Positions 34,366 to 43,823 of a stretch of DNA of 64,000 nt are shown one piece after another. This DNA comes from Helicobacter sp. 11S02629-2 (GTDB taxonomy: Bacteria; Campylobacterota; Campylobacteria; Campylobacterales; Helicobacteraceae), in contig NZ_MLAN01000002.1 of assembly GCF_002272875.1 (NCBI RefSeq), positions 1-64,000 of the forward strand. Direction: 5' to 3'. Both the position numbers and the translations under genes were made by a program. Each line of letters starts with the position of its first letter. The stretch's first letter is position 1. The notes under the pieces are model-generated. The model was not told where the DNA came from, made no database searches, and was given only the letters and a program-made list of their open reading frames with translations.

Positions 34366-35544
34366 TTAGATGCTGCCTACTAGCTCCCACATAGGTGTTA
34401 TAACAGCTAGGGCTAGAAAGAGGATTAAACATCCTATTATGACAGTACAAACTGGCCCAAGACTTGAAGCCATCTTACCTAGCAAGCTATAGTGCATCCT
34501 CCTATAGTACTTAGCGTTAAAGTCCAAAGCAAAGTCTAGATTCCCAGTTTTTTCTCCGTTTTGGATTAAAGAGATATTAGCGATTTTTAGGTTAGTGGCT
34601 TTAAAGCCCGCACTTAAAGTTTGCCCAAGAAGCAGCTTATCGTGCACTATAGAAAGCCTTCCTTTTAAGTAGGCATTATTACAAAAGCTTATAGTTGTAA
34701 GCAGGGCTTTATCTATAGGATAAGCACTTTTTATAAAGTAAAACAAGACTAAAGAAAACCTATGCATCTCATAATAAAACATAGCCTTGCCAAAAAGAGG
34801 GATCTTAAAACAAAGATAGCTAAAAAGATAGACATAGCGCTTTTTTATATAAAACAAAACCCAAAACATAGCAAGCACAAAGCTTAAAAAGTATAAATAG
34901 TAGCTACTTACTACTTCACTTATATAGATTAAAGCTAGGGTTGAAAGAGGCAAAGAGGCTTCAAAACTTTCAAAGATGCTTACAAACTCAGGCACTACAT
35001 ATAAACTTATACCTATAACTGCTACAAACAAAGCTATAAACATAAAGACCGGATAGGCAAGGCTTTTTGCAAAAGAGTTTTTTAACTCCTCTTTAGACTT
35101 TATCTCTTTAGCACAGATTTTACAGACCTCACTTACATTGCCACTTTTTTCACCTACTTCATAGATAGCACAGATAAAAGGTGAGCAAACTTTTGGATGT
35201 CTTTTTAAAGCCTCACTTATAAGATTCCCTTTTTGTATGCTTGATCTTATATCTAAAACTAAGGCTTTTACGTCTCTATGATAAGTATTTTCAAGGATGG
35301 AATCTAAAAGCAAAAGTAGGGGCATGCCAGCTTCTAAGCCATGGCTTAGTTGCCAAAACATACCTTCGCTTTCTTCTATCAAAGATGCCCCATAAAAGTC
35401 ACTTATAAAAGCTAGCTCTTTTATACTTACTACTAAAAAGCCTTTTCTTTCAAGTCTAGCTTTTATAGAGTCTTCACTTTGTCCAAAAAAGCTTTTCTTA
35501 AAAGTATTAGTGTCTTTTATATAGATGCATTCAAACCGCTTCAA
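34366..35544 (-). CDS. Type II secretion/competence inner-membrane protein (GspF/PilC/CtsF-like)
   Basis: A 392-residue inner-membrane platform protein. It has the two tandem F domains of the family: LSHGLEAGMPLLLLLDSILENT (about 68-90) with YEVGEKSGNVSEVC near 130-143, and the second repeat FSLVLFYFIKSAYPIDKALL (about 265-285) with LIQNGEKTGNLDFALD near 325-340. Hydrophobic helices lie at about 165-190, 215-235 and 370-390. In Campylobacter the homologue CtsF is needed for DNA uptake; no pilus locus is adjacent here, so it is an orphan in the window. Natural transformation is the likeliest role. Confidence 0.82.
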   Translation of the reverse strand: MKRFECIYIKDTNTFKKSFFGQSEDSIKARLERKGFLVVSIKELAFISDFYGASLIEESEGMFWQLSHGLEAGMPLLLLLDSILENTYHRDVKALVLDIRSSIQKGNLISEALKRHPKVCSPFICAIYEVGEKSGNVSEVCKICAKEIKSKEELKNSFAKSLAYPVFMFIALFVAVIGISLYVVPEFVSIFESFEASLPLSTLALIYISEVVSSYYLYFLSFVLAMFWVLFYIKKRYVYLFSYLCFKIPLFGKAMFYYEMHRFSLVLFYFIKSAYPIDKALLTTISFCNNAYLKGRLSIVHDKLLLGQTLSAGFKATNLKIANISLIQNGEKTGNLDFALDFNAKYYRRMHYSLLGKMASSLGPVCTVIIGCLILFLALAVITPMWELVGSI

Positions 35545-35572
35545 GTGTGACTCTTTTTATATAAGCTTTAAG

Positions 35573-36316
35573 CTACATATACATCCCGCCATTTATCTTT
35601 AAGACTTCACCAGTTATATAGCTTGAATGATCACTTAGTAAAAATGCCACGCCATTAGCTATATCACTACCTTCGCCTAGCCTTTTTAATGGGATAGCAT
35701 TTACATAGCTTTGCTTAGTTTCTTCACTTAGCTCTTCAGTCATATCAGTTCTTATAAATCCCGGAGTTATAGTATTAAACCTAACACCTCTCATGGCACC
35801 TTCATAGGCAAAGCTTTTAGTCATAGCTATCATGCCGCCTTTACTTGCACTGTAGTTTACTTGACCCGGATTCCCACGCTCACCTACTATAGAAGAGATG
35901 TTTACTACACTGCCACTTTTTTGCTTACTCATAACTTTTAGTGCTTCCCTACAGCCTATAAAGCATGAGTTAAGGTTGCCTTTTATAACAGAGTCAAAGT
36001 CTTCTAGCTTCATGCGTAAGGCTAGCTTATCATTAGTGATGCCTGCGTTATTTACAAGATAAGAAAGCTCGCCATCACTTTCAACTATAAGCTTTATAGC
36101 TTCTATAAACTCAGCCTCATTTGTTGCATCAAATGGCACTACTGCACTTTGTAAGCCCTTAGAATCTAGCTCTGCTTTTAGCTTTAATGCAAGGTCGGCA
36201 TTACTTCTATAGTTTATCCACACTTTTAGCCCAAACTCCGCTAAAACTCTTGCTATATCAGCACCTATGCCTTTACTAGCTCCTGTGATTAAAACATTTT
36301 TGCCTGAAAACTTCAT
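35573..36316 (-). CDS. fabG: 3-oxoacyl-[ACP] reductase
   Basis: NADPH-dependent reductase of fatty-acid elongation. The 247-residue SDR enzyme shows the cofactor motif TGASKGIGADIA (about 11-22), NNAGIT (about 89), catalytic Ser in NISSIVGERGNPG (about 140) and YSASK (Tyr about 155, Lys about 159), and the FabG-type C-terminal ITGEVLKINGGMYM. Stands between ppk and the gspF-type gene on the same strand. Confidence 0.95.
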   Translation of the reverse strand: MKFSGKNVLITGASKGIGADIARVLAEFGLKVWINYRSNADLALKLKAELDSKGLQSAVVPFDATNEAEFIEAIKLIVESDGELSYLVNNAGITNDKLALRMKLEDFDSVIKGNLNSCFIGCREALKVMSKQKSGSVVNISSIVGERGNPGQVNYSASKGGMIAMTKSFAYEGAMRGVRFNTITPGFIRTDMTEELSEETKQSYVNAIPLKRLGEGSDIANGVAFLLSDHSSYITGEVLKINGGMYM

Positions 36317-36365
36317 ATATGTAAACTCCTATTTTAATTTGGTTTAAACTCTTTTTTGGTCTACT

Positions 36366-38486
36366 CTAGCTTTCACGAGTATACCTAGAAAGTAGTTTTT
36401 TTATCTTTTGATGATGCCTGCTTGTGCCATCATAAAGCTTGGTTATGTGATCTTCATAAAATATCTGAGATGACATAGGCTTATCATTATTATGCACCTT
36501 TGTATACTCTCCATCACTACCTAAGCTATAAAGCTGTACATTATCTTTTAACTGCAAGTCTAGCAAGGTTGTAAGCTTAGTTTTTAAAGCGTCTACTAAA
36601 ACTGGAGTTAGTAGCTCTACTCTTCTTTCTAGGTTTCTTGGCATGATGTCTGCACTTGAGAAATAGACTTGATTAACATCGTGCTTGAAGTAATAAATCC
36701 TTGCATGCTCTAGATACTTTCCTATCAAAGAAAACACGCGTATATTTTCACTCATACCTTTTACACCCGGACGCAGACAGCACACCCCACGTATGATCAT
36801 ATCTATCTTAACACCTGCATTTGATGCTTCATATAAGGCATTTATAACATCTACATCCACACAGGCATTAGCCTTTAATATGATGTGACCTTGCTCTTTA
36901 TGTGCTATCTCTCCAGCTATAAGGCTTAAAAGCTTAGGCTTTATCTGAGTTGGTGCAGTATAAAGCGTGTTTAGATAAGTCTTTGGAGTAGTCCCAGTTG
37001 AAAGTGAGTGAAAAAGCTTTATGGCGTCTTTCCCAAAGTTAGTATTAGCTGTAAATAAACTTACATCAGTATAGATTTTTGCAGTTGCAGAGTTATAGTT
37101 TCCAGTACTTAAGTGCACGTACTCTTTAAGCTTGCCCTCATCTTGTCTTACTACTAAGGCGATCTTTGCGTGTACCTTAAGGTTTGGTATCCCATAGATA
37201 ACATGCGCACCTGCAGATTCTAAAGCCTTTGCCCAGTGAAGGTTGTTTTCTTCATCAAACCTAGCTTTTAACTCTACTAAAACTGTAACTTGTTTGTTTT
37301 CAGCAGCCTCAGTTAAAGCCCTTATGATAGAGCTGTTTTTCCCCGTCCTATAAAGTGTCATACGGATGGATAGTACTTTATCATCCTTTGAAGCCTGCTG
37401 TATAAAGTTAACCACTGGCTCAAAGCTTTCATAAGGATGAAAAAGCATGATATCGCCATTATCTATATGGGAAAATATAGACGTAGAGCTATCTTCTAGG
37501 GGGGGTAAGATCTTTGGGACATAGGCTGGACTAAGCAAGTTTGCATACTCTTTTAAAGCTATAAGCTCCCAAAACGCCCCTCCACCTAGTGGCATAGTGT
37601 ACTCATATATATCAAGGTCTGTCATGCCAGCTTTTACTTTGATCTGACGTTTTATAAACTGTATAAGATTAGCTTTTTCACTTTCTACATCAGGCTTACC
37701 GATTTCTAGTCTTACTATCTCACCTTTCTTACGTGCCCTTATACCTTCACTCATCAAAGCTATAAAGTCATCAGCTTCATCTTCTTCTATCTCCATGTCG
37801 GCATTTCTAGTAACCCTAAAAGGTACATAGGCTAAGCTTTCATAGCCTGTAAAAAGCTCTTCTGCAAACTCCCCTACTACTTCTTCTACTAAAGTATAGT
37901 TATTAGGACACACACTTATAAATCGTTTCAAAACCCTCGGAATCCTAACGATGCCATACTTCACGCTTCCACTTTCTACATCTTTTAGCTTTAAAGCTAT
38001 AGCAAAGCTAAGGTTGTTTAGATGCGGGAAGGGATGGGTTGCATCAACTACGATAGGGACTATGATAGGGTAAAGATAGTTTTTAAAATACTCCCTCATC
38101 TTTAGCTTTTCGTCTTTGCTAAGTTGTTCAAAACGCTTTAGCGTAAGGTTGTTTTTAGCAAGCTCATCTTTGATATCTTCATATAAAGATTCCACATATG
38201 CTTTTTCTTTATGCAAGTACTCTCTTATATAAGTGAGTTGTTCTATGGGAGTTAGCTTATCAGCCCCACTTTCTATGATGCCACTAGTAAAAAGACTCAT
38301 AAGACCAGCTACTCTTATCATGTAAAACTCATCTAAATTAGTAAAGTAGATAGCTATGAACTTTAAACGCTCAAGCAGTGGTATATTAGCCTTGGCTTCA
38401 TTTAAAACGCGCGCGTTAAATCTAAGCCAGCTTAACTCTCTGTTAAAAAATCTCTCACTTTGTTTTTCATCATGCTTTGCATTCAT
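36366..38486 (-). CDS. ppk: Polyphosphate kinase 1
   Basis: Reversibly polymerises ATP gamma-phosphate into polyphosphate, a stress reserve. About 706 residues with the N domain (RFFNRELSWLRFN), the head domain and two PLD-like catalytic domains; the phosphorylated histidine is in NLKVHAKIAL, and the second motif LEHARIYYF is present, with MPRNLERRVE near the end. I chose the ATG at 38486, preceded by TAAGGAG, over a TTG 27 nt upstream. It follows guaA by about 40 bp. Confidence 0.95.
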   Translation of the reverse strand: MNAKHDEKQSERFFNRELSWLRFNARVLNEAKANIPLLERLKFIAIYFTNLDEFYMIRVAGLMSLFTSGIIESGADKLTPIEQLTYIREYLHKEKAYVESLYEDIKDELAKNNLTLKRFEQLSKDEKLKMREYFKNYLYPIIVPIVVDATHPFPHLNNLSFAIALKLKDVESGSVKYGIVRIPRVLKRFISVCPNNYTLVEEVVGEFAEELFTGYESLAYVPFRVTRNADMEIEEDEADDFIALMSEGIRARKKGEIVRLEIGKPDVESEKANLIQFIKRQIKVKAGMTDLDIYEYTMPLGGGAFWELIALKEYANLLSPAYVPKILPPLEDSSTSIFSHIDNGDIMLFHPYESFEPVVNFIQQASKDDKVLSIRMTLYRTGKNSSIIRALTEAAENKQVTVLVELKARFDEENNLHWAKALESAGAHVIYGIPNLKVHAKIALVVRQDEGKLKEYVHLSTGNYNSATAKIYTDVSLFTANTNFGKDAIKLFHSLSTGTTPKTYLNTLYTAPTQIKPKLLSLIAGEIAHKEQGHIILKANACVDVDVINALYEASNAGVKIDMIIRGVCCLRPGVKGMSENIRVFSLIGKYLEHARIYYFKHDVNQVYFSSADIMPRNLERRVELLTPVLVDALKTKLTTLLDLQLKDNVQLYSLGSDGEYTKVHNNDKPMSSQIFYEDHITKLYDGTSRHHQKIKKLLSRYTRES

Positions 38487-38528
38487 ATGTGTCTCCTTAT
38501 ATAGACCTATCAAATACCTCTGATACTA

Positions 38529-40070
38529 CTACTCCCACTCTATAGTGGCTGGTGGCTTACTTGATATATCATAAACCACTCTATTTATGCCATCTACTTC
38601 GTTTATAATGCGACTTGATACTTTTTCTAAAAGCTCATAAGGTAGATGGGCAAAAACAGCACTCATACCATCGCTTGCTTCAACTACCCTTACACAAGCT
38701 GTGTTTTCATAGGTTCTATTATCCCCCATGACACCAACTGACTTAACGTTTAAAAGCACTACAAAAGCCTGCCATACTTTATTATAGAATCCAAAGTTAT
38801 GTAGCTCATCTAAGAGGATATTATCCGCTTTTCTAAGTATATGCAGACTTTCTTCATCTACACTGCCCATTATTCTTATAGCGAGACCGGGGCCCGGGAA
38901 GGGGTGTCTTAAAAGCATAGGTTTTGCCATACCAAGCTTAAGGCCTAAGTTCCTAACCTCATCTTTAAAAAGCTCACGCAAAGGCTCAACTAACTCTAAG
39001 TTCATCTTTTCAGGCAACCCACCTACATTGTGATGAGATTTTATAACCTTTGAAGGACCTTTAGCACTAGTAGATTCTATAACATCTGGATACAGCGTGC
39101 CTTGTGCAAGATACTTTATATCACTATGGTTTTTAGCCTCTTTTTCAAAAAGCTCTATAAAAGTTTCGCCTATTATCTTTCTTTTAGTTTCTGGGTCAGT
39201 TACACCTTTTAAGCGCTCTAAAAATACATCTTTTGCATCTATAGTTATTAAAGGGACATTTAGATACTGCTTAAACATCATACAAACTGCGTCCCTTTCA
39301 CCCTCTCTTAAAAGCCCCGTATCTACAAAGACAGGTATGACGCGCTCCCCTAGTGCTTTATATAAAAGAGTAGCCACCACACTTGAATCAACTCCTCCAC
39401 TTACAGCACAAAGCACCTTACCACTCTTAATCTTTTTTTGTAAGTTTTCTATCTCATAAACCAAAAAGTTATCCATATTGAAGTCTGGCTTTACACCGCA
39501 AAGAAGGGCGAAATTGACTAAAAACTTAAAGCCTTCATCACTGTGTACAACTTCAGGGTGAAACTGGAATCCATAAACTTTTTGCTTTTCACACACAAAA
39601 GCACAATTAGCCGTGTTATCACTTGAAGCTATGGCTTTAAACCCTTCTGGTAGGCTTTCTACCTTATCAGCATGACTCATCCACACTATAGAATCTTTAC
39701 TTATGCCTTTAAAGATAGGCTCTCTCACATCTATATCAAGCTTAGCTTTTCCATACTCTTGCTTATCTGCCCTCTCTACCTTGCCACCAAAGTAGTCAAC
39801 CAAAAACTGCATACCATAGCAAATCCCAAGTACTGGTATATTTAGATCAAATATCTCTAGACTTGGCTTATAAGCACCTTCTTCATAGATACTTGCAGGA
39901 CCACCACTTAAGATTAAGCCTTTAGGATTTTTAGCCTTTATAGAATCTATCTTTTCAAAATAGGGCACTATCTCAGCGTAAAATCCATGCTCTCGCAATC
40001 GTCTTGCTATAAGCTGGGTATATTGACTACCAAAGTCAAGTATTAAAATATCTGCTTGATTGTTTTGCAT
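38529..40070 (-). CDS. guaA: GMP synthase (glutamine-hydrolysing)
   Basis: Last step of GMP synthesis from XMP. The class I glutaminase domain has GICYGMQFL (nucleophile Cys) and [13 protein letters not shown] (His, Glu). The synthetase domain has the PP-loop [11 protein letters not shown] and the C-terminal dimerisation domain with [13 protein letters not shown]. Two ATGs are possible, six bases apart; the second (40070) has AAGG at a proper distance, giving 513 residues. Confidence 0.96.
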   Translation of the reverse strand: MQNNQADILILDFGSQYTQLIARRLREHGFYAEIVPYFEKIDSIKAKNPKGLILSGGPASIYEEGAYKPSLEIFDLNIPVLGICYGMQFLVDYFGGKVERADKQEYGKAKLDIDVREPIFKGISKDSIVWMSHADKVESLPEGFKAIASSDNTANCAFVCEKQKVYGFQFHPEVVHSDEGFKFLVNFALLCGVKPDFNMDNFLVYEIENLQKKIKSGKVLCAVSGGVDSSVVATLLYKALGERVIPVFVDTGLLREGERDAVCMMFKQYLNVPLITIDAKDVFLERLKGVTDPETKRKIIGETFIELFEKEAKNHSDIKYLAQGTLYPDVIESTSAKGPSKVIKSHHNVGGLPEKMNLELVEPLRELFKDEVRNLGLKLGMAKPMLLRHPFPGPGLAIRIMGSVDEESLHILRKADNILLDELHNFGFYNKVWQAFVVLLNVKSVGVMGDNRTYENTACVRVVEASDGMSAVFAHLPYELLEKVSSRIINEVDGINRVVYDISSKPPATIEWE

Positions 40071-40157
40071 GCACATCCTTAAAAAGTTTTGCTTTACGTA
40101 AGCTTACTTGAAGATTCCAAAAACTGACTTTAAAGTCTTTGATAAAGTAGCTACAAC

Positions 40158-40748
40158 TTAAAGAGAAAGCCAAAAAAGGAAGAAAAATATAACAAAGCCT
40201 GCCACTAAAGTGATGATAGAAGACTTCCTATAGTGCTTACACCAAGCAGTATAGATAAAGCCTGAAAGATACATAAGCACCATGCTTATACCAAATGCTA
40301 TGGCAAAGATATTAACAAGCATGCCAGCTTTACTTTTATGCATCATAAGCATAACTCCAAGGAAGTTCCTTTCTATGGTGCTTATAGTGGTTTGATTATT
40401 TTTTGAGATGATGTTTAAAGCATAGCCCGGTGTTGCTAGGCTAAGACTAAGGCTTTCACCTTTAATAGGGCTAGGTTTAGAATCTGGTACGCGTAAGCCC
40501 TTAGTCTTAGCATGCTCTTTTAACGCGGGAAGTAGGTCATCTTTTTTATCTATATGACGCTCTAGTATAAAGCTTTGCTTAGTGGCACCTGCGTCTTGAT
40601 TAAACCCAGATATATACATAATACCAGTTGCTATATAGGCTAAAACCCAAGGCAAGAAAAATACACTTAAATACATATGCATAGCTCTAAAAAACTTAGC
40701 CTTTATGTTTTTAAAACCTCTTTTTTTAATAGCAACCACAGCACCCAT
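40158..40748 (-). CDS. PepSY-associated transmembrane protein
   Basis: A 196-residue inner-membrane protein with helices at about 26-48 (LSVFFLPWVLAYIATGIMYISGF), 130-150, 151-172 and 180-195. The first helix with RAMHMYLSVFFLP and the periplasmic region with a single PepSY-like block are typical of PepSY-TM proteins, which often serve as ferric-siderophore or redox membrane reductases. Two histidines (MHMY, MHKSKAG) could bind haem. The upstream gap holds TTATAATTATAA, an A/T-rich palindrome that may be a metal-regulator site but does not match the Fur consensus exactly. Confidence 0.7.
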   Translation of the reverse strand: MGAVVAIKKRGFKNIKAKFFRAMHMYLSVFFLPWVLAYIATGIMYISGFNQDAGATKQSFILERHIDKKDDLLPALKEHAKTKGLRVPDSKPSPIKGESLSLSLATPGYALNIISKNNQTTISTIERNFLGVMLMMHKSKAGMLVNIFAIAFGISMVLMYLSGFIYTAWCKHYRKSSIITLVAGFVIFFFLFWLSL

Positions 40749-40910
40749 ATATCACCTTTATTTATAGTTATAATTATAAGAGTAGATATTATCTTACTTT
40801 TGCATTCTTTGTAAAGAAAAGTTAAAGAAAGCCTATTTTTGCCATCTTTTTGACTATAAAAATAGGAATATTAGATAGTCTATCACATATACAAAATAAG
40901 GAGCATTACC

Positions 40911-41474
40911 ATGAAAAAAATCGTACTTGCACTAGCAGCTTTTAGTGCCTTTGGTGCTATGGCTTTAGCTACAACTATAGATACTAGTAAGTTTGAAAGC
41001 AGCTTTGAAGGTTTCAAGACTATGGAAAAAGTAGGAGTTACTGGAACTTTTAAAGACGCTAAATACACTTTTGGCAAAGATGAAAGCAGTATAAAAGGAC
41101 AACTTACTGGCGCAAAGGCTATTTTTGATCCTATGAGTGTAGAGATGGAAGCTTCTGCTATAAATCTAAACATGAAAAATGCTTTCTTTGGTACTTTTCA
41201 CAAAAAAGAAAAGATAGAAGTGGTATTTGAAAAAGTGACTGAAGGTGATAAAAAAGGTGCTATCACTGCTAAAGTTAAGATGAATGGAAGACATACTCTA
41301 GTGCCTTTAGAGTATGAGATAGAAGATGGCAAGATAGAAGCTAAAGGTGTGCTAGATCTAAACTCTTTCCACTTAGATAAGTCTCTTAAGTCACTTACAA
41401 AAGCAGCCGCAGGTCACAAAGGTCTAACTTGGTCTCAAGTAGAAATTAAGTTTGAAGCCCCAATCAAAGAGTAA
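40911..41474 (+). CDS. YceI-family periplasmic lipid-binding protein
   Basis: A 187-residue precursor with a cleavable signal peptide (1-20, AMALA) and a lipocalin-like YceI domain: IDTSKFESSFEGFKTMEKVGVTGTFKD, GTFHKKEKIEV and the C-terminal WSQVEIKFEAP strand. YceI proteins bind long isoprenoids or amphiphilic ligands; the H. pylori homologue I recall is HP1286, linked to stress. A strong AAGGAG site precedes the ATG. Divergent from the PepSY gene; followed by a GAWTC-containing hairpin. Confidence 0.88.
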   Translation: MKKIVLALAAFSAFGAMALATTIDTSKFESSFEGFKTMEKVGVTGTFKDAKYTFGKDESSIKGQLTGAKAIFDPMSVEMEASAINLNMKNAFFGTFHKKEKIEVVFEKVTEGDKKGAITAKVKMNGRHTLVPLEYEIEDGKIEAKGVLDLNSFHLDKSLKSLTKAAAGHKGLTWSQVEIKFEAPIKE

Positions 41475-41485
41475 CTACTAGCTTT

Positions 41486-41514
41486 TTTGATTCTATAAAA
41501 CTTATAGAATCAAA
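41486..41514. terminator. 13-bp hairpin built from an inverted GATTCTA pair
   Basis: TTTGATTCTATAA (41486-41498), loop AAC, TTATAGAATCAAA (41502-41514): a perfect 13-bp stem 11 nt after the yceI stop. The arms carry the over-represented motif, as uptake-sequence pairs do at Neisseria gene ends. Termination is inferred from position. Confidence 0.6.
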
Positions 41515-41549
41515 CTAAACATAAGCTAAGCAGTCAAGTATTTTAGTAC

Positions 41550-41630
41550 TTTCTCCATGACGCTTAGGGGGTGCCTTCTTTTCCTCCTCCTTAATGCTTT
41601 GAAAGCATAGGGGAGTAAAAGGATAACTTC
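41550..41630. repeat. Intergenic element, copy A
   Basis: Contains CATGACG..TTAGGG..CTTCTTTT on the plus strand and, on the minus strand, TATCCTTTTACTCCCCT (about 41611-41626), separated by the hairpin ATGCTTTGAAAGCAT. The second block matches copy C near 54622 at 15 of 17-18 bases. The 297-bp convergent gap 41475-41771 holds no gene besides these structures. Confidence 0.5.
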
Positions 41631-41771
41631 TTATATCATGTGCTAGAAGTACAAAAGTAAAGCTTAGCCTAGCAAATGTTTACAAAACTTTTTTAGTTTG
41701 TGAAATCTAAATTTTTATAGTTTTAGATTCTAAGTTCTAATATCATCTTTATAAGATGCCCTACAAACTAT

Positions 41772-42695
41772 CTACAAAGGCTTAAAAAAGTCTAAGATTC
41801 CAACTCTTTGAACCTTTATCTTTTTAGCCTCTTTCATAGAATCTAAAAGCTTAAAAGTGCTTTCATCAAGTAAGGTTTTTGCATCTTCTATACTTAAAGG
41901 GCGTCTTGCAAGTAGCTCTAAGATCCCATTTTCATCAAGATGCATTTTCTCGTGTTTATAATCTAGCGGCACGCGCTTAGCTATACATACATTTAAACCA
42001 CAAAAAGCAGACGAAAGGCTTACAAGACTTTCATAGTCTATAGGCTTTACTGCATAAGAGCTAGGTCTATCTATAGTGCTTAAATCAACCCTTGCGATAT
42101 TTACCTCTTTTAAAAACAAAGCTATGCTTTTAGCATCTTCTATACTATCATTGATATCTTTCACAAAAAGCACTTCAGCAATTAGTGCGCCTTTATAGCT
42201 TAAAGAAAACTCTTTTATGCCCTGCTTTATAGAATCTAGACTTAAGCTACCATCTGGCCTATCGACTTTTTTAAAGCTTTTAGGATTTAAGCTATCACAA
42301 GAAAACTTAACCATATCAAACTCATTTAAAGCCTTTCTTACGTCTTCATCCCAGAATCTTGAGCCATTACTAAGGATCAAAGTTTTTATATGAGGATAGG
42401 GCTTTAAGATTTCTTTAGTTTTTACTATTAACTCATATAAGTAGGGGTATAAGGTTGGCTCGCCATTAGCACTAAAGGTTAAAACATCTATCTTGCTATC
42501 TTGCTTTAAAGCCTCACGCACAGAATCTAGCACAGTATCTAGTGGTACTATATCTTGCATAATTTCTAAAGTCTTAGACTTAGTTAACTCACAGTACACG
42601 CAGTCAAAATTACACTGTTTTTTATTAGGAGAGAGATCTACACCTAGGCTTACACCAAAGCGTCTTGAAAGAATTGGGCCAAATACTACTTGCAC
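41772..42695 (-). CDS. Radical SAM protein of unknown function
   Basis: A 307-residue iron-sulfur enzyme. The cluster motif is CNFDCVYC (about 28-35; C-x3-C-x2-C) followed by the SAM-binding FSANGEPTLYP near 79-89 and SCDSLNP. The closest recognised group is the HP0117-like/MoaA-type radical SAM proteins of Helicobacter without a known substrate. No dedicated partner gene is next to it; acpS follows upstream by 3 nt on the same strand. Confidence 0.82.
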   Translation of the reverse strand: MQVVFGPILSRRFGVSLGVDLSPNKKQCNFDCVYCELTKSKTLEIMQDIVPLDTVLDSVREALKQDSKIDVLTFSANGEPTLYPYLYELIVKTKEILKPYPHIKTLILSNGSRFWDEDVRKALNEFDMVKFSCDSLNPKSFKKVDRPDGSLSLDSIKQGIKEFSLSYKGALIAEVLFVKDINDSIEDAKSIALFLKEVNIARVDLSTIDRPSSYAVKPIDYESLVSLSSAFCGLNVCIAKRVPLDYKHEKMHLDENGILELLARRPLSIEDAKTLLDESTFKLLDSMKEAKKIKVQRVGILDFFKPL

Positions 42696-42698
42696 TAT

Positions 42699-43070
42699 TT
42701 AATCCTTAAATGTCACAAAACAAATCGCTGTTAGCAAGTCTTTTTCGTGGCTTAGGCTAACGCTTATACTTTTAACTTGAAACTTCTCTAAAGTCTTTTG
42801 GCTAAGGCTTAGATTTGGTGCGTCACTAGTTTTAAAGTAAGTCATATCATGAAAGCTTAACTCTTTTCCTATGCCCGTTTTTAAAGCCTTTGAACACGCC
42901 TCTTTTAAAGCCCAGATACCAGCTAGCCTTTGATAGTTAATGCTAGATTCTAAGGCTACTAACTCTAACTCAGACTTGTTTAGGAATCTTTTTAGTAAGC
43001 GTTCCCCATACTTTAAGTAGGCACTTTTTATACGACTTATGCTAACTAAGTCTATGCCTACTTCACTCAT
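42699..43070 (-). CDS. acpS: Holo-[acyl-carrier-protein] synthase
   Basis: Transfers phosphopantetheine from CoA to ACP. The 123-residue protein has the AcpS hallmarks GIDLVSISRI (Asp, metal ligand) at residues 4-13 and RLAGIWALKEACSKALKTG (Glu and Lys) near 49-67, with SVSLSHEKD near the end. Between purC and the radical SAM gene in a compact minus-strand run. Confidence 0.94.
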   Translation of the reverse strand: MSEVGIDLVSISRIKSAYLKYGERLLKRFLNKSELELVALESSINYQRLAGIWALKEACSKALKTGIGKELSFHDMTYFKTSDAPNLSLSQKTLEKFQVKSISVSLSHEKDLLTAICFVTFKD

Positions 43071-43080
43071 CTTATGCTTT

Positions 43081-43812
43081 TTAAAGCTTTAAAAGCCTAT
43101 TAAGCACTTCTTCATAGGCGACTTTTAGACCACCTAAGTCTTGTCTAAATCTATCTTTATCCATCTTTTCGCCACTTAGCTTATCCCAAAGTCTTGCACT
43201 ATCTGGACTTATCTCATCAGCTAGGATGATATTACCCTCACTATCTAGCCCAAACTCTAGCTTGAAATCTACTAAAGTAAGATCTGCCCTATCAAAGTAA
43301 GCACTTAAAATCTCATTAACCTTCAAAGCTTTTGCTGCCATCTCATCTAGCTCTTCTTTAGTGGCGATACCTAGCATAATGGCATGTTTTTCATATAAAA
43401 GTGGATCACCTAAGTCATCATCTTTATAGTAAAACTCAACTAATGGTGCTTTTAAAGGAGTGTCTTTAAAGTAGATTCCTTCTTTTATGCCAAGGCGTTT
43501 GCAGATACTTCCAGTAGTGATGTTTCTTACAACTACTTCAAGAGGTATGATTTTTACTTTTTGACAAAGCATCTCTATATCATCTAGCTTTTCTACGAAG
43601 TGAGAGTTTATGCCGTTATTTTTTAAAAGTATAAAAAGCTCTGTGCTTATCTTGCAGTTTAGTGCGCCCTTGCCTGCTTCTTTGCTCTTTTTTAAAGCGT
43701 TAAATGCAGTCAAGTCATCTTTAAACTCAGCTATGATAAGGTTAGGATTGCTAGTTTCAAACATCCTTTTCCCCTTACCCTCATAAAGCAGTCTTTGTTT
43801 TGTAACTTCCAT
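43081..43812 (-). CDS. purC: Phosphoribosylaminoimidazole-succinocarboxamide synthase
   Basis: ATP-dependent ligation of aspartate to CAIR in purine synthesis. The 243 residues show [11 protein letters not shown] (ATP loop), [14 protein letters not shown], the DDDLGDPLL region and [13 protein letters not shown] near the C-terminus, the SAICAR-synthase signature. Length is normal for bacterial PurC. It lies 10 nt before acpS and 11 nt after the ctp stop. Confidence 0.96.
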   Translation of the reverse strand: MEVTKQRLLYEGKGKRMFETSNPNLIIAEFKDDLTAFNALKKSKEAGKGALNCKISTELFILLKNNGINSHFVEKLDDIEMLCQKVKIIPLEVVVRNITTGSICKRLGIKEGIYFKDTPLKAPLVEFYYKDDDLGDPLLYEKHAIMLGIATKEELDEMAAKALKVNEILSAYFDRADLTLVDFKLEFGLDSEGNIILADEISPDSARLWDKLSGEKMDKDRFRQDLGGLKVAYEEVLNRLLKL

Positions 43813-43823
43813 TACACACCTCC

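Noticed and set aside
37499-37504. Run of six G inside ppk as a phase-variation tract
   Set aside because: Too short to slip often, and the enzyme is housekeeping.
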